Positions 40,441 to 49,341 are shown, numbered from the stretch's first letter. The stretch: DNA of 64,000 nucleotides from DATAXV01 sp036272915 (GCA_036272915.1 DATAXV010000112.1:1-64000), one strand, 5' to 3'. Program-made: numbers and translations. The notes: generated by a model from the sequence alone, not told the origin.

Positions 40441-41829
40441 TCAGCCGTTCTCGTCGATGTAGCTCTGGTAGTCCTGGCTGGTCCGCAGGTAGGCCGGTGG
40501 CCTGCCGCCCCGCTGGTCCTCGCGCGCGATCAACTGCGCCTGGACCTCCTGGAGGTGGGAGGGCTGGGCCGCCTGCTCGCTCGGCGTCGGAGGTGGCGTC
40601 GGCGCGGTGACGCCCGACATCGGGTCGTCGGTGCGGGCCGTGCCCAGGGAGAGAGCGGCGGCGACCGTCGGGGCGGCGGCATCGCGCTTGGTCAACGGGG
40701 GCAGCGACCAGCGCTGCTCGACCGTGGCCAGAATGCTGGTGTGGTCGAGCGGCGTCCCCGAGGCGGGGACCCGAAAGACGCTGCCGGCGGGGATCAGCGG
40801 GCTGACCAGGATCGTCGGCACCCGGGGCCCGAAGCGCGTGAAGTCGAAGCCGAACTCGCCGACCGTGCTGTCCGGCGGGGCCGCGCCCCAGGGCGGGGCG
40901 ACGTGGTCGTAGCAGCCGCCGTGCTCGTCGTAGGTGAGGATGAAGAGCGTCGAGTCCCAGTCCGGCCCGTCGCGGAGCGCCCGGTAGGTGTCCAGGATCA
41001 TCTGCTCGCCGAGGGCGACGTCGTAGTTGGGGTGCTGGCTGTTGCCGGTCGAGCTCCAGCTCGGCTCGAGGAACGCGTAGGCGGGAAGGGTGCCGCCGGC
41101 GGCGTCGGACTGGAAGTCGGCGAAGAGCCCGTAGTCGGAGGCCGGCGCCGAGGAGGTGTCGGGGAAGTCGAGCTTGGTCAGGGGCGAGCTGGTGTACCCG
41201 TAGATCTTCCAGGAGACCTGGTGCTGAGTCATCAGGCCGAAGATCGAGGGGCAGGTGTAGGTCTTGGTGGCGTCGTCCATGTGCCCCTGGCTGGTGCCGG
41301 CGCAGAGGAAGGCGCGGTTGGGCAGGGTCATGGTCGGCGCCGATCCGAACCAGTGGTCGCAGACGGCGAAGCCCCGGCCCAGCGCCGACAGCACCGGCAG
41401 CGTGGTCGGGTCGTAGCAGCCCATGATCATGTCCGGCGTGGTGCCGGGCACCACGTACCAGCCGTCGGACTTGTTCTGGGCGATGGCCTGGACGTAGTCG
41501 GTGACCCAGCCGGTCATCGCCGGCACCGCGCCGTCGGCCGGCGCCGATGACGATCCATAGAGCTGTGCGTTGGTGGCCGCGTACCCCTCGCCGGGATCGG
41601 CGCCGGGCATGAAGTAGGCGTTCTCGGTGCTGGGCAGGATCCGGTAGACGCCCACCTGGTTGCCGCTGCCGTCGGGACAGCTCTCGTTGCCGGTCAGGCC
41701 CTCGAAGGCGTCGCCCGACGGCGAGACGTTGCCGCCGTCGGTGTAGAGGAAGCCGAGCATGTGGTCGAGCGACCGGTTCTCCAGCATGAGAACGACGAAG
41801 TGGTCGATCGATGACAGCCCGTCAGCCAT
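40441..41829 (-). CDS. phosphoesterase/phospholipase-C-like protein
   Basis: Member of the bacterial phosphoesterase family (phospholipase C and acid phosphatase AcpA relatives), 462 aa. Typical marks are the N-terminal VVLMLENRSLDHMLGFL with the metal/nucleophile neighbourhood, FILTYDEHGGCYDHV (metal Asp/His), and the C-terminal SPLIPAGS and LDHTSILATVEQRW. No signal peptide or Tat motif is present, although many relatives are exported, so it may be cytoplasmic or leave by another route. ATG 41829 has GGGAGG 8-9 nt upstream. Substrate (phospholipid or phosphomonoester) unknown. Confidence 0.8.
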   Translation of the reverse strand: MADGLSSIDHFVVLMLENRSLDHMLGFLYTDGGNVSPSGDAFEGLTGNESCPDGSGNQVGVYRILPSTENAYFMPGADPGEGYAATNAQLYGSSSAPADGAVPAMTGWVTDYVQAIAQNKSDGWYVVPGTTPDMIMGCYDPTTLPVLSALGRGFAVCDHWFGSAPTMTLPNRAFLCAGTSQGHMDDATKTYTCPSIFGLMTQHQVSWKIYGYTSSPLTKLDFPDTSSAPASDYGLFADFQSDAAGGTLPAYAFLEPSWSSTGNSQHPNYDVALGEQMILDTYRALRDGPDWDSTLFILTYDEHGGCYDHVAPPWGAAPPDSTVGEFGFDFTRFGPRVPTILVSPLIPAGSVFRVPASGTPLDHTSILATVEQRWSLPPLTKRDAAAPTVAAALSLGTARTDDPMSGVTAPTPPPTPSEQAAQPSHLQEVQAQLIAREDQRGGRPPAYLRTSQDYQSYIDENG

Positions 41830-41953
41830 GCACTTCACCCCCTCCCGGCGCCGGTCCTGGGCGGCGGCGGGACAATCCGCTGGACGTCACGCAGGGAGTC
41901 TGACACGGCGCCCCTCCGGGTTTGGTAAAGGGAGGGCCAAGGCGGGCCTGGCC

Positions 41954-42424
41954 TCACTGACCGGCGAACCAGCCGGGCACGTCGACCCGAAACGCGTCCA
42001 CCGGCGTGACCCGCCGGAGATCCTCCTCAAGAGCGCGGAGCCGGTCCCTCCCAAGACGCTCGGCCCAGCCGGCGTGGAGGCGCTCGAGGATGCGCGCCGA
42101 CCGGACCAGGCTGTCGACGCCCCGGTCGGTGAGCCGGACCACGCGGCGCCGGGCGTCGCCCGAGTCGAGGAAGCGTTCGACGTAGCCCAGCCGCTGGAGC
42201 CCGTCGATCGCCTTCCCCGCCGCCTGCTTGGAGATCCCGAGACGGCGTCCCAGCTCAACCGCCGTGGTGCCGTCGTCGCCGATCGCCTGGAGGACGAAGC
42301 CGTGCATGGGCCGGAGGCCGGGATGGCCCTGGCGCGCCAGCTCGGCGTTCAGATCGTCGATCAGGACGCGGAAGCCGAGGAGCAGGCGCAGCGGGAGCTC
42401 GAACGGAGGAGGATCGCTTGACAT
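41954..42424 (-). CDS. MarR family regulator
   Basis: Winged-helix regulator of 156 aa. The core TTAVELGRRLGISKQAAGKAIDGLQRLGYVER is the recognition helix region, followed by the wing DSGDARRRVVRLTDRG with the family's D-x-R-x3 pattern. It is divergent from the cupin gene and the two start sites are 62 bp apart, with repeated GACAACC boxes between. Control of the cupin gene and itself is the simplest reading. Confidence 0.88.
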   Translation of the reverse strand: MSSDPPPFELPLRLLLGFRVLIDDLNAELARQGHPGLRPMHGFVLQAIGDDGTTAVELGRRLGISKQAAGKAIDGLQRLGYVERFLDSGDARRRVVRLTDRGVDSLVRSARILERLHAGWAERLGRDRLRALEEDLRRVTPVDAFRVDVPGWFAGQ

Positions 42425-42457
42425 AGATCGACAACCTCATTTACCGTCTAGACAACC
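42418..42457. promoter_or_regulatory. MarR/cupin divergent control region
   Basis: TTGACA (42418-42423) is a plus-strand -35 box with a weak -10 near 42442-42447. GACAACC occurs at 42430-42436 and 42451-42457, a 21-bp period, and GTCTAGAC (42446-42453) is a perfect 8-bp palindrome overlapping the second copy. These are candidate MarR sites. Confidence 0.45.
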
Positions 42458-42486
42458 ACATTGCCCATTCTAGGAGGTACCACCCG

Positions 42487-42864
42487 ATGCCCGTGATCAG
42501 GAGCGCCGACCGCCGTCTCACCGAGACGCCCAACGCGGTGATGACCACCTTCGCCTCGCCCACGCTGGGAGGCGCCGAGCGCCCGGTGTGGCGTGTCGAC
42601 ATGCGCGCCGGTGCCGAGGGGCCCCTGCACGTGTTCGACGTCGAGCAGGTCTGGATCGTGATCGATGGAGCCGCCCGCGTCGAGATCGGCGACGAGATCC
42701 ACACCCTCGCCGCTGGCGACACGGTGGTGATCCCCTCCGGGCGGCTCCGCCGCATCCTCGCCGATCCCAACCACGGCCTTGCCGCCATCGTCACCGCCGC
42801 CCCCGGCGCCCGCGCCTCGCTGCCGGACGGGACCGACCGCGGCGTGCCCGGCTGGATCGCCTGA
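42487..42864 (+). CDS. single-domain cupin protein
   Basis: A 125-aa cupin barrel: GAEGPLHVFDVEQVWIVIDG supplies the first motif (one His and Glu in place of the full HxH set) and IHTLAAGDTVVIPSGRLRRI the second. The incomplete metal ligand set suggests a binding or isomerase-like role more than a dioxygenase. AGGAGG (42472-42477) lies 9 nt before the ATG. It is presumably controlled by the adjacent MarR protein. Function unknown. Confidence 0.8.
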   Translation: MPVIRSADRRLTETPNAVMTTFASPTLGGAERPVWRVDMRAGAEGPLHVFDVEQVWIVIDGAARVEIGDEIHTLAAGDTVVIPSGRLRRILADPNHGLAAIVTAAPGARASLPDGTDRGVPGWIA

Positions 42865-42880
42865 CCCCTGAGACCTAACG

Positions 42881-42917
42881 GGGAGGAACGGATCAACCAG
42901 AAACATCCGCTCCTCCC
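42881..42917 (+). terminator. long GC hairpin after the cupin gene
   Basis: GGGAGGA-a-CGGAT (42881-42893) pairs with ATCCG-c-TCCTCCC (42905-42917): 12 pairs with one mismatch around an 11-nt loop. It starts 17 nt after the stop codon. No T-run follows, so termination efficiency is uncertain. Confidence 0.45.
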
Positions 42918-43070
42918 TCGGCTTGGTCCAGACGCAGGACGGAGGTGGTCTGACCGCTGCTCCTTGGCAAATCGTGCGCGCTTTCTTGGTCGGCTATTGC
43001 CATGTGACGTCCACGATTGAGGCATGATGTCGTGTTCCCGTGAGCGATCCGTCCCTGTCCAGGCGCTCAC

Positions 43071-44564
43071 TTGATCGGCGGACCAAGCCGCCCCAGATCG
43101 GGGTGGAGCAGACGAGATGTGTTGAAGAGCGCCGCGGTGATCGGCGCCGCCTCGCTCACGACCGCCGCCTGCAATCCGTTCGCCACCGAGAAGGCGGCCA
43201 CCGGTCCGGCCAGCGTGCGCAGGTTTCATTCCCGCCCCGACCTGGTGGTGCCGACCATCAAAGTGCTGCAGGGCACCGAGGAGACCCCCACCGGCTACAT
43301 CTTCGGCAACGTGCACGCCCCGAAGCTGACCAGCGGCCCGCTTATCGTCGACGGTCGAGGTGAGCTGGTCTGGTTCCAGCCCGTACCCGGGAAGTACGTG
43401 GCCGACCTCAACGTCCAGACCTATGAGGGCCGGCCCGTCCTGACCTGGTGGCAGGGGGACATCATCTCGGGTCATGGCCAGGGGACCTGCGTGATCGCCG
43501 ACTTCTCCTACCGCCAGCTGGCCGCCGTCCAGGCTCACAACGGCCTCATGGCGGACCTTCACGATTTCCAACTCACCGCCGGAGGGACCGCTCTGATCAC
43601 CGCCTATGCCACCGCCGACGCGGATCTTTCCGGCATCGGCGGGCCCAGAAAGGGCCGGGTCCTGAACGGGGTGATACAGGAGATCGATCTGGCCAGCGGC
43701 GAGCTCGTCTTCGAGTGGCGCAGCCTCGACCACGTCGCCATCACAGAGACCCACTCAAAGTGGACCAAGTCTTCGACAGCTCAGGGGCCGTTCGATTACT
43801 TCCACATCAATTCGATCGATGTCGATGCGGACGGCAACCTGCTGATCAGCGCCAGAAATACCTGGGCCCTCTACAAGATCGATCGACAGAGCGGTGCCGT
43901 GATCTGGCGGCTGGGGGGCAGGAAGAGCGATTTCGCCATGGGGAAGGGCACCAACTTCGAGTGGCAGCACGATGCCCGCCACCATCCCGACGGGGTCATC
44001 ACTGTTTTCGACGACGCCGCCGCTCCCCAGGAGGAGCCCCGATCGCGAGGGCTCAAGCTGACCGTCGACGAGCAGTCGATGGTCGTATCCCTGGCCGACC
44101 AGTACACCAATGGAAGCGTCCTCACCAGCAGTCAGGGCAACGTGCAGGTACTGCCCGACTCGAACGTCTTCGTGGGCTGGGGGGCGGAGCCCAGGTACAC
44201 CGGCTTCACCTCAGCCGGCAGGATCATCTACGACGCTCGGTTTCTCATCGCCAACCAGTCCTACCGCACCTTCAACCTACCCTGGACCGGTCTACCCTCC
44301 GAGGCGCCGACCGCGGTTGTCGAGCAGGGCTCGCACTCCGGCGTCATCGTCTATGCAAGCTGGAATGGAGCCACCGAGGTCGCCAGCTGGCAGGTCCTGG
44401 GTGGTTCCGACGCTCAGCACCTCGCCCTGCTTGGCGCGGCCGCCCGGAGCGGCTTCGAGACCGCGATCGGGATCGCCGACGTCAAGCCTTACATCGTGGC
44501 GCGCGCATTCGACTCGGCCGGCGCCATCCTCGGTAGTTCGGGACCTGCGCCGACCACGACCTGA
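43071..44564 (+). CDS. arylsulfotransferase (ASST)-family lipoprotein
   Basis: A 497-aa protein of the PAPS-independent arylsulfotransferase family, a six-bladed beta-propeller. The N-terminus has a Tat-type SRRDVLKSAAVIG and a lipobox-like TTAAC (Cys about 34), so it is exported and probably lipid-anchored. Propeller blades carry the family phrases IDVDADGNLLISARNTWALY and VIWRLGGRKSDF, with the candidate catalytic His in FEWQHDARHHPDG. TTG 43071 is the only suitable start before the Tat motif and has a weak ribosome binding site. Some relatives are structural or sensory, so sulfotransfer is not certain. It is directly coupled to a Gre-like gene. Confidence 0.75.
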   Translation: MIGGPSRPRSGWSRRDVLKSAAVIGAASLTTAACNPFATEKAATGPASVRRFHSRPDLVVPTIKVLQGTEETPTGYIFGNVHAPKLTSGPLIVDGRGELVWFQPVPGKYVADLNVQTYEGRPVLTWWQGDIISGHGQGTCVIADFSYRQLAAVQAHNGLMADLHDFQLTAGGTALITAYATADADLSGIGGPRKGRVLNGVIQEIDLASGELVFEWRSLDHVAITETHSKWTKSSTAQGPFDYFHINSIDVDADGNLLISARNTWALYKIDRQSGAVIWRLGGRKSDFAMGKGTNFEWQHDARHHPDGVITVFDDAAAPQEEPRSRGLKLTVDEQSMVVSLADQYTNGSVLTSSQGNVQVLPDSNVFVGWGAEPRYTGFTSAGRIIYDARFLIANQSYRTFNLPWTGLPSEAPTAVVEQGSHSGVIVYASWNGATEVASWQVLGGSDAQHLALLGAAARSGFETAIGIADVKPYIVARAFDSAGAILGSSGPAPTTT

Positions 44565-45022
44565 TGAAGAGGGAGCCGGTCCTGATGACGCCTGCGGGGG
44601 TGATGGTTCTCGAGGGTGAGCTCTGGGATCTGCGGTACCGCCTCATCCCCGAGATAGCCGACCAGCTGCGCGATATGCGCGGTGTCGGCGAGGGCGGCGA
44701 GTACCGGGGCCTCTTGGACGAGCAGCTCCGACTCCGTGAACGCCTGGCCGAGCTGCAGTTGCTCCTGGGCAATGTGATGGTGCTGGAGCCACGGCCGAAC
44801 GGGCGCGCCCAACCTGGGTCGTGGGTCGTGCTCCGCCACGACGATAGCGGCGAAGAGCATTACCGCCTGGTGGGCACCGCCGAGGCGGACCCGGCCCGGG
44901 GATATCTATCGATCAGCTCCCCCCTCGGCAGGGCAGCAATCGGCCATCGCTCAGGCGATGAAGTGAGGTGGCGCTCACCCGATGGCGCGGTTCACTCGGC
45001 CGTGGTGGTGGAGGTCGGTTAG
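44564..45022 (+). CDS. divergent GreA/GreB-family factor
   Basis: A 152-aa protein with the Gre layout: an N-terminal coiled coil (about residues 8-75) and a C-terminal FKBP-like domain ending ISSPLGRAAIGHRSGDEVRW, the family signature. At the coiled-coil tip, where GreA has acidic residues that enter the RNA polymerase channel, this protein reads RGVGEGGEY. By alignment the first acid (Asp41 of E. coli GreA) is replaced and only the second Glu remains. It may therefore be a Gfh1/Rnk-like non-cleaving factor. Its ATG shares one base with the arylsulfotransferase stop (TGATG), so the two are translationally coupled. Confidence 0.75.
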   Translation: MKREPVLMTPAGVMVLEGELWDLRYRLIPEIADQLRDMRGVGEGGEYRGLLDEQLRLRERLAELQLLLGNVMVLEPRPNGRAQPGSWVVLRHDDSGEEHYRLVGTAEADPARGYLSISSPLGRAAIGHRSGDEVRWRSPDGAVHSAVVVEVG

Positions 45023-45155
45023 GAGGGGGAATCCACCGTCGCGGAGGCCGATCGGCGTCGTGACAGGCCCATATACGACCGGAGACGCCAGTCGCCGCCA
45101 CGGCGCGACTCGATCCGTAAGCCGCGATGAGAATGGCCGCGGCGGTCGTGTGTCG

Positions 45156-45530
45156 ATGGGGCTGCCCGTGGCGCCGGCCACCGGAGAGGAAGCGCCGCGG
45201 TGGCCTGCCCGCTTCCTCGCCGGTCGCCGCCCCAACACCAGGGCCGCCTATGCGGCCGACCTCCGCGGCTTCGGCGCCTGGGCCCTCCAACACCACTGCC
45301 CAGCCCGCGAGGTGACGGACACGCAGACGGGCGAGGCCCGGAGAGGGCCTCCAAGCGCCGGAACCGGTGCCGCCAGCGGCCTCGCCCTCGACTTCCTCAA
45401 CCAGCTGCGCCAAGCGGGCCGCTCCGCGGCCACCATCAACCGCCGCCTGGCCGCCCTCCGCGCCCTCATCAAGCTCGCCCGACTGTTCGGCGCCGTCTCC
45501 TGGACGCTGGAGGTATCGCGATCAGGCGAT
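45156..45530 (+). pseudogene. tyrosine recombinase N-terminal fragment
   Basis: From ATG 45156 the frame encodes a SAM-like core-binding domain as in XerC/XerD and phage integrases: FLAGRRPNTRAAYAADLRGF, then AATINRRLAALRALIKLARL, typical helices 1 and 4. The frame loses similarity after about 45530 and stops at 45746. The catalytic domain with the Arg...HxxR...Tyr residues is absent from all frames downstream, so this is a truncated remnant. It lies next to a 400-bp region without genes, consistent with a decayed integration site. Confidence 0.6.
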
Positions 45531-45951
45531 GATCTTGTCCCGAGTACGCCTCACTGGCAGATCCGGCGTGGGCGGCTCATGTCCACCAGCTCGCGCACGC
45601 GGGCCGGCTATGCGCCGCGTCGTGGAGAGCGGCGCATCACCGCGTGGGCGCCGCGGCGAAGGCCTTCCCCACGGACCAGAACCTCGGCCCCGGCCCTCCG
45701 GCGTGCCTCAGGCAGCGTTCTCAGCGCCTGTGCGATGCTGAATTGAAGAAGCACGTGCAGCCTGAGGACAAGCCGGGTTCAACAAGGGCCGCTCCCGCGG
45801 CCGCCTCCGCCGGACCCGCTCCGGCGAGCCTCGCACCTCCTCCCCGCCGACGGGGACGGCCGGCGATTCGCCTCCTCCCCGCCCTCACGCGCACCCAGCC
45901 GGACCGCCCCTGCGGCGCCCAGCACCCATCCACACGACGAAGGAGAAGGAT
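45531..45951. other. gene-free stretch after the recombinase fragment
   Basis: About 420 bp with no frame I can support on either strand and no clear terminal repeats. GC-rich, low-complexity Pro/Arg/Ala shadows only. The last bases (AAGGAG near 45940) are the ribosome binding site of the next gene. Probably decayed mobile DNA. Confidence 0.4.
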
Positions 45952-46968
45952 GTGACGGAAGTGATGCGGGCCGCGACACTGGTCGGCCCTGGACAGGTCG
46001 AGGTGGAGAAGGTTCCCGTTCCCGATCTCGGCGAGGCCGAGGTCCTGGTCCGGACCCGTCTGGCCGCCATCTGCGGCAGCGACCTCCACGCCATCTTCGG
46101 CAGCAACGGACCCGGCAACTACCCCGGCCCTCCCGGCTATCCCGGCCACGAGGCGCTGGGGCAGGTGATCGAGAGCCGCACGCCCGAGTATCGCGCCGGT
46201 CAGTGGGTGCTGACAGTTCCCCAGGGCATCGACGCCCACTGCTGGGCCGATCACCAGGCTCTGGCCGTGGACCATCTGATCCCCCTCCCCGAGGGACAGC
46301 CCGAGGAGCTGCTGATGGCGCAGCAGCTGGGCACCGTCATCTACGCCCTGAAGCGATTCTGGCCCGGCCCCGGCGACGGCACCGCGCTCGTGGTCGGGAG
46401 CGGCAGCGCCGGTCTCCACTTCATCCAGCTGCTCAAGCAGCGCGGGTTCTCCCGCGTGATCGCCGCCGACCTGACCCCGCACCGCCTCGAGCTCGCCCGC
46501 GAGCTGGGCGCCGACGAGACCATCCTCGTCCCCGACCAGAGGATCGTCGACTCGGTCATGGAGCTGACCGGCGGACGCGGCGTCGAGCTCGCCATCGAGG
46601 CCGCCGGACATGACGAGTCCCGGGTCCAGGTCATGCGCTCGATCGCGAAGTACGGGCGGATCGGCTTCTTCGGGCTCCCGGAGAGCCGGGAGGACTCCAC
46701 CTATCCGTTCCGGCACCTCTTCCGCAAGCTTCCGACGATCGAGTTCTCGGTCGGGACTCAGTACGAGCCGGGGCTGGCCTCGTTCCGGGAGGCCCTGGAG
46801 CTGGTCGCGGCCGGAGGAATCGACGTGCGGCGCCACGTGACGCACCGCTTCGCGATCGAGGACGTGGCGCGCGCCCTCGACATCGCGCGCACCCGGGAGG
46901 ACGGTGCGGTCAAGGTCCTGGTCACGTTCGACGAGGAGTCCGCGCGGCACAGCCAGAACGGCGCCTGA
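45952..46968 (+). CDS. zinc-type alcohol/polyol dehydrogenase
   Basis: Medium-chain dehydrogenase, 338 aa. The catalytic zinc site is marked by AAICGSDLHAIFG and YPGHEALGQV. The NAD-binding turn is ALVVGSGSAGLHFIQLLKQR with the acid in AADLTPHRL. The four-cysteine structural-zinc loop seen in many ADHs is absent. The GTG start has AAGGAG 6 nt upstream. Neighbouring PfkB kinase and Gfo/Idh dehydrogenase (convergent) suggest a sugar or polyol substrate such as threonine-, sorbitol- or inositol-like compounds. Confidence 0.85.
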   Translation: MTEVMRAATLVGPGQVEVEKVPVPDLGEAEVLVRTRLAAICGSDLHAIFGSNGPGNYPGPPGYPGHEALGQVIESRTPEYRAGQWVLTVPQGIDAHCWADHQALAVDHLIPLPEGQPEELLMAQQLGTVIYALKRFWPGPGDGTALVVGSGSAGLHFIQLLKQRGFSRVIAADLTPHRLELARELGADETILVPDQRIVDSVMELTGGRGVELAIEAAGHDESRVQVMRSIAKYGRIGFFGLPESREDSTYPFRHLFRKLPTIEFSVGTQYEPGLASFREALELVAAGGIDVRRHVTHRFAIEDVARALDIARTREDGAVKVLVTFDEESARHSQNGA

Positions 46969-46972
46969 GGGA

Positions 46973-47929
46973 TCAGCCGGGGGCGGTCGTCCGCCTCACC
47001 TCGACCTCGTCGAGCGACGGGAATTGGGCACCGTCGCGCTCGCAGGTGATGGCCGAGCAGGTGGCGGCGAACGCCCCCGCCGCTCGCCACCCGGCCGCGT
47101 CCACGCGCTCCAGCGAACCCCGGTCGGTGACGCCGCGGGCGAGGAGCGCCGCCAGCAGGCCGGCGGTGTAGGCGTCTCCGGCCCCGATCGTGTCGACGGG
47201 CGTGCAGGGCTGGGCCGGGACCGTCTCGGTGCCGCCGGGCAGGTGGATCGTGCTGCCGGCCGCACCTCGGGTGAGCACGATCACGGCCGGCCCGCCACCG
47301 CCGAGCAGCGCGGCCGGGTCGGGCGCGCAGACCTCGGCGTCCTCGTTGCTGAGGCGGACGATGTCGGCCAGCTGGAGGCAGTGGCGCAGGAGCGCCCGGT
47401 ACTCGTCCCAGTCGCGGACGAGGTTGGGCCTGACGTTCGGGTCGAAGGACAGCAGGACCCTCGAGCGCAGCGCCTCGGCGATCCCGAGGACGGTGCTGCG
47501 GAACGGCTCGAAGAGCAGCGCCACCGAGCCGAAGTGGAAGACGGTTAGCTCGCCCATCCGCTCCAGCGGGAGGTCCTCCGGCGCCAGCTGCGGGGAGGCG
47601 GTGCCGACGAAGTGGAAGGCATAGCGAGCGTCCCGCCCCTGGAAGTCGACGAAGGCGAGCGAGCTCGGCTCCTCGCGGTCGACCGTGAGCTCCGCCGACG
47701 CGCCGCACTCGCGGAGGTGATCCCGAAAGCGGCGGCCGAAGGCGTCGGTGGACAGGCAGCTGGCGAATCCGGCTCCGACCCCCAGCCGGGCCAGGGCGAC
47801 GGCGACGTTGAACGGGGACCCGCCCAGGTGGGCGCGGAAGGCGAGCCCGTCGACCTCATCGCCGAGGGGCGTGAGGTCGACGACCGCCTCGCCGGCGGAG
47901 GCGACCCGAAGACCGGGTCCGGCGATCAC
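46973..47929 (-). CDS. PfkB family sugar kinase
   Basis: Ribokinase/fructokinase-type kinase, 318 aa. N-terminal GEAVVDLTPLG and HLGGSPFNVAVALARLG bind sugar. The C-terminal DTIGAGDAYTAGLLA contains the catalytic Asp and the anion hole (GAGD). Together these favour 2-keto sugars such as fructose or 2-keto-3-deoxygluconate. The GTG start at 47929 gives the full N-terminus. The stop converges on the alcohol dehydrogenase gene with a 4-bp gap. It could phosphorylate the product of the surrounding dehydrogenases. Confidence 0.88.
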   Translation of the reverse strand: MIAGPGLRVASAGEAVVDLTPLGDEVDGLAFRAHLGGSPFNVAVALARLGVGAGFASCLSTDAFGRRFRDHLRECGASAELTVDREEPSSLAFVDFQGRDARYAFHFVGTASPQLAPEDLPLERMGELTVFHFGSVALLFEPFRSTVLGIAEALRSRVLLSFDPNVRPNLVRDWDEYRALLRHCLQLADIVRLSNEDAEVCAPDPAALLGGGGPAVIVLTRGAAGSTIHLPGGTETVPAQPCTPVDTIGAGDAYTAGLLAALLARGVTDRGSLERVDAAGWRAAGAFAATCSAITCERDGAQFPSLDEVEVRRTTAPG

Positions 47930-48139
47930 CGGGCGGTCGCTTCGATGGGATCAGGCATGCGACGAATCTTGCCGCATCGCGTCGCGGCGTCGCCTCCGGT
48001 CAGACGCCCGAACCGGGTGTCTCCAGCCTCCGCGCTCGGTCCCGCTCGAGCAGGTGCGGCCCCAGCTCCTCGGATGCCACACTGTCGCCGCAGAAGCGGG
48101 CGCCGCGGGCGGGGCTCCTGCCGGCGCCCCGCCCGTGGC

Positions 48140-49258
48140 TCAGGAAGCGGCCTCGCCCTGGGGCTCGGTGACCTCGGCCCGGGCCAGCGGCAGATCGACC
48201 CGCTGGCCGGTCTCGGCCGACCGGTAGATGGCGAGCACGAGCTCCAGCGCGTCGCGCCCGTCGGCTCCCGTGAACTGCAGCGGCGTGCCGTCGAGCACGG
48301 AGTCGACGAGGTGGGCGAACTTCCGGTAGTGCCGTTCGGCCAGCGCCGGCTCCGGCCCTCCCAGCTGGCGCCAGCCGCGGAGGACATCCGGCTCCTCGAT
48401 GTGTTTCGTGTAGAGCTCGACGCCGTCGTTCTCGCGGCGGGTCATGATCGACCCCTCCGAGCCGTCGATCGACATCCCTCCATGGCCGGCGGCGACCGCC
48501 CAGCCCGCGTACCAGACACCCATCGCGCCGCTCTCGAACTGGAGTGTGATCGCGGCGGTGTCCTCGACGTCGACATCGGAGACGAGGATGTCCTTACCGG
48601 CAAGCTCCGAAACCCGGCCCTTCACCACGACCTCCTTCCGGAAGGTGGCGGTGGCGGCGTAGACGGATTTGACCGGGCCCATGAGCCAGATCAGGTTGTG
48701 TGCCGTGTAGATCCCCCAGTCCATGAGGACTCCGCCCCCGGCCTGGGCCTTGTGCATGAACCAGGGGGTGTAGTGGCCGGAGGGGCCGACGCCGATCGTG
48801 GAGGTGCCCATGACCCTCCCGACCATCCCGTCGTCGAGCAGTTGCTTGACCAGCGGCAGCTGGTTGCCGAAGCGCTGCTGGTAGCCCATCGTGAACTTGA
48901 CGCCGGCCTTCTCGCAGGCGGCCACCATCGCGTCCGCCTCCTCGACGGTCAGCGCGATCGGCTTCTCGCAGAGCACGTGCTTGCCCGCCTCGGCGGCGGC
49001 GATCACCTGCTCGGCGTGCGCCTGGGGCCAGGTCGCCACGGTGACCATCTCGATGTCGGGTCGCGCGATCAGCTCACGGAAGTCCGTGTATGCGTGCTCG
49101 ACGCCGAACTCGTCCGCCGCCTCCTTGGCTCGGACCGGGTCGAGGTCGGCCACGGCCACTACCTTCGCTCGCGGGTTCCGCACCAGGTTGGGCAGATGCT
49201 GCCGCCGGGCTATGAGCCCACATCCGATGACGCCGACGCCGAGCTGCCGTTCCGTCAT
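48140..49258 (-). CDS. Gfo/Idh/MocA family dehydrogenase
   Basis: NAD(P)-dependent sugar or inositol dehydrogenase, 372 aa. Rossmann start VGVIGCGLIARRQHLP, the active-site KHVLCEKPIALT with the EKP lysine, and GGGVLMDWGIYTAHNLIWLM with the Asp/His pair. GGAGGAG is 5 nt before the ATG. The 210-bp gap between this gene and the PfkB gene has no feature. The region before the start contains AT-rich TTTGTACTAACAATCAAA, a possible operator. Sequence differs clearly from the Gfo/Idh gene of the ROK operon, so it probably serves another sugar. Confidence 0.87.
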   Translation of the reverse strand: MTERQLGVGVIGCGLIARRQHLPNLVRNPRAKVVAVADLDPVRAKEAADEFGVEHAYTDFRELIARPDIEMVTVATWPQAHAEQVIAAAEAGKHVLCEKPIALTVEEADAMVAACEKAGVKFTMGYQQRFGNQLPLVKQLLDDGMVGRVMGTSTIGVGPSGHYTPWFMHKAQAGGGVLMDWGIYTAHNLIWLMGPVKSVYAATATFRKEVVVKGRVSELAGKDILVSDVDVEDTAAITLQFESGAMGVWYAGWAVAAGHGGMSIDGSEGSIMTRRENDGVELYTKHIEEPDVLRGWRQLGGPEPALAERHYRKFAHLVDSVLDGTPLQFTGADGRDALELVLAIYRSAETGQRVDLPLARAEVTEPQGEAAS

Positions 49259-49281
49259 GCTGGCTCCTCCGATGGTTGCGG

Positions 49282-49312
49282 GCCGGTGTTTGTACTAACA
49301 ATCAAAGGTACC
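49282..49312 (-). promoter_or_regulatory. AT-rich candidate operator/promoter
   Basis: TTTG-n10-CAAA (near 49290-49307) is an imperfect dyad in the only AT-rich DNA upstream of the Gfo/Idh gene. It resembles LacI/GntR-type sites in general form. No matching regulator is adjacent; support is weak. Confidence 0.25.
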
Positions 49313-49341
49313 AACGCCGCGAGCGGACCGTCAGAAGGGGC

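Noticed and set aside
43040..43363. Frameshift at the N-terminus of the arylsulfotransferase (another frame begins VSDPSLSRRSL)
   Set aside because: The annotated frame already contains its own twin-arginine motif and lipobox from TTG 43071, so no shift is needed.
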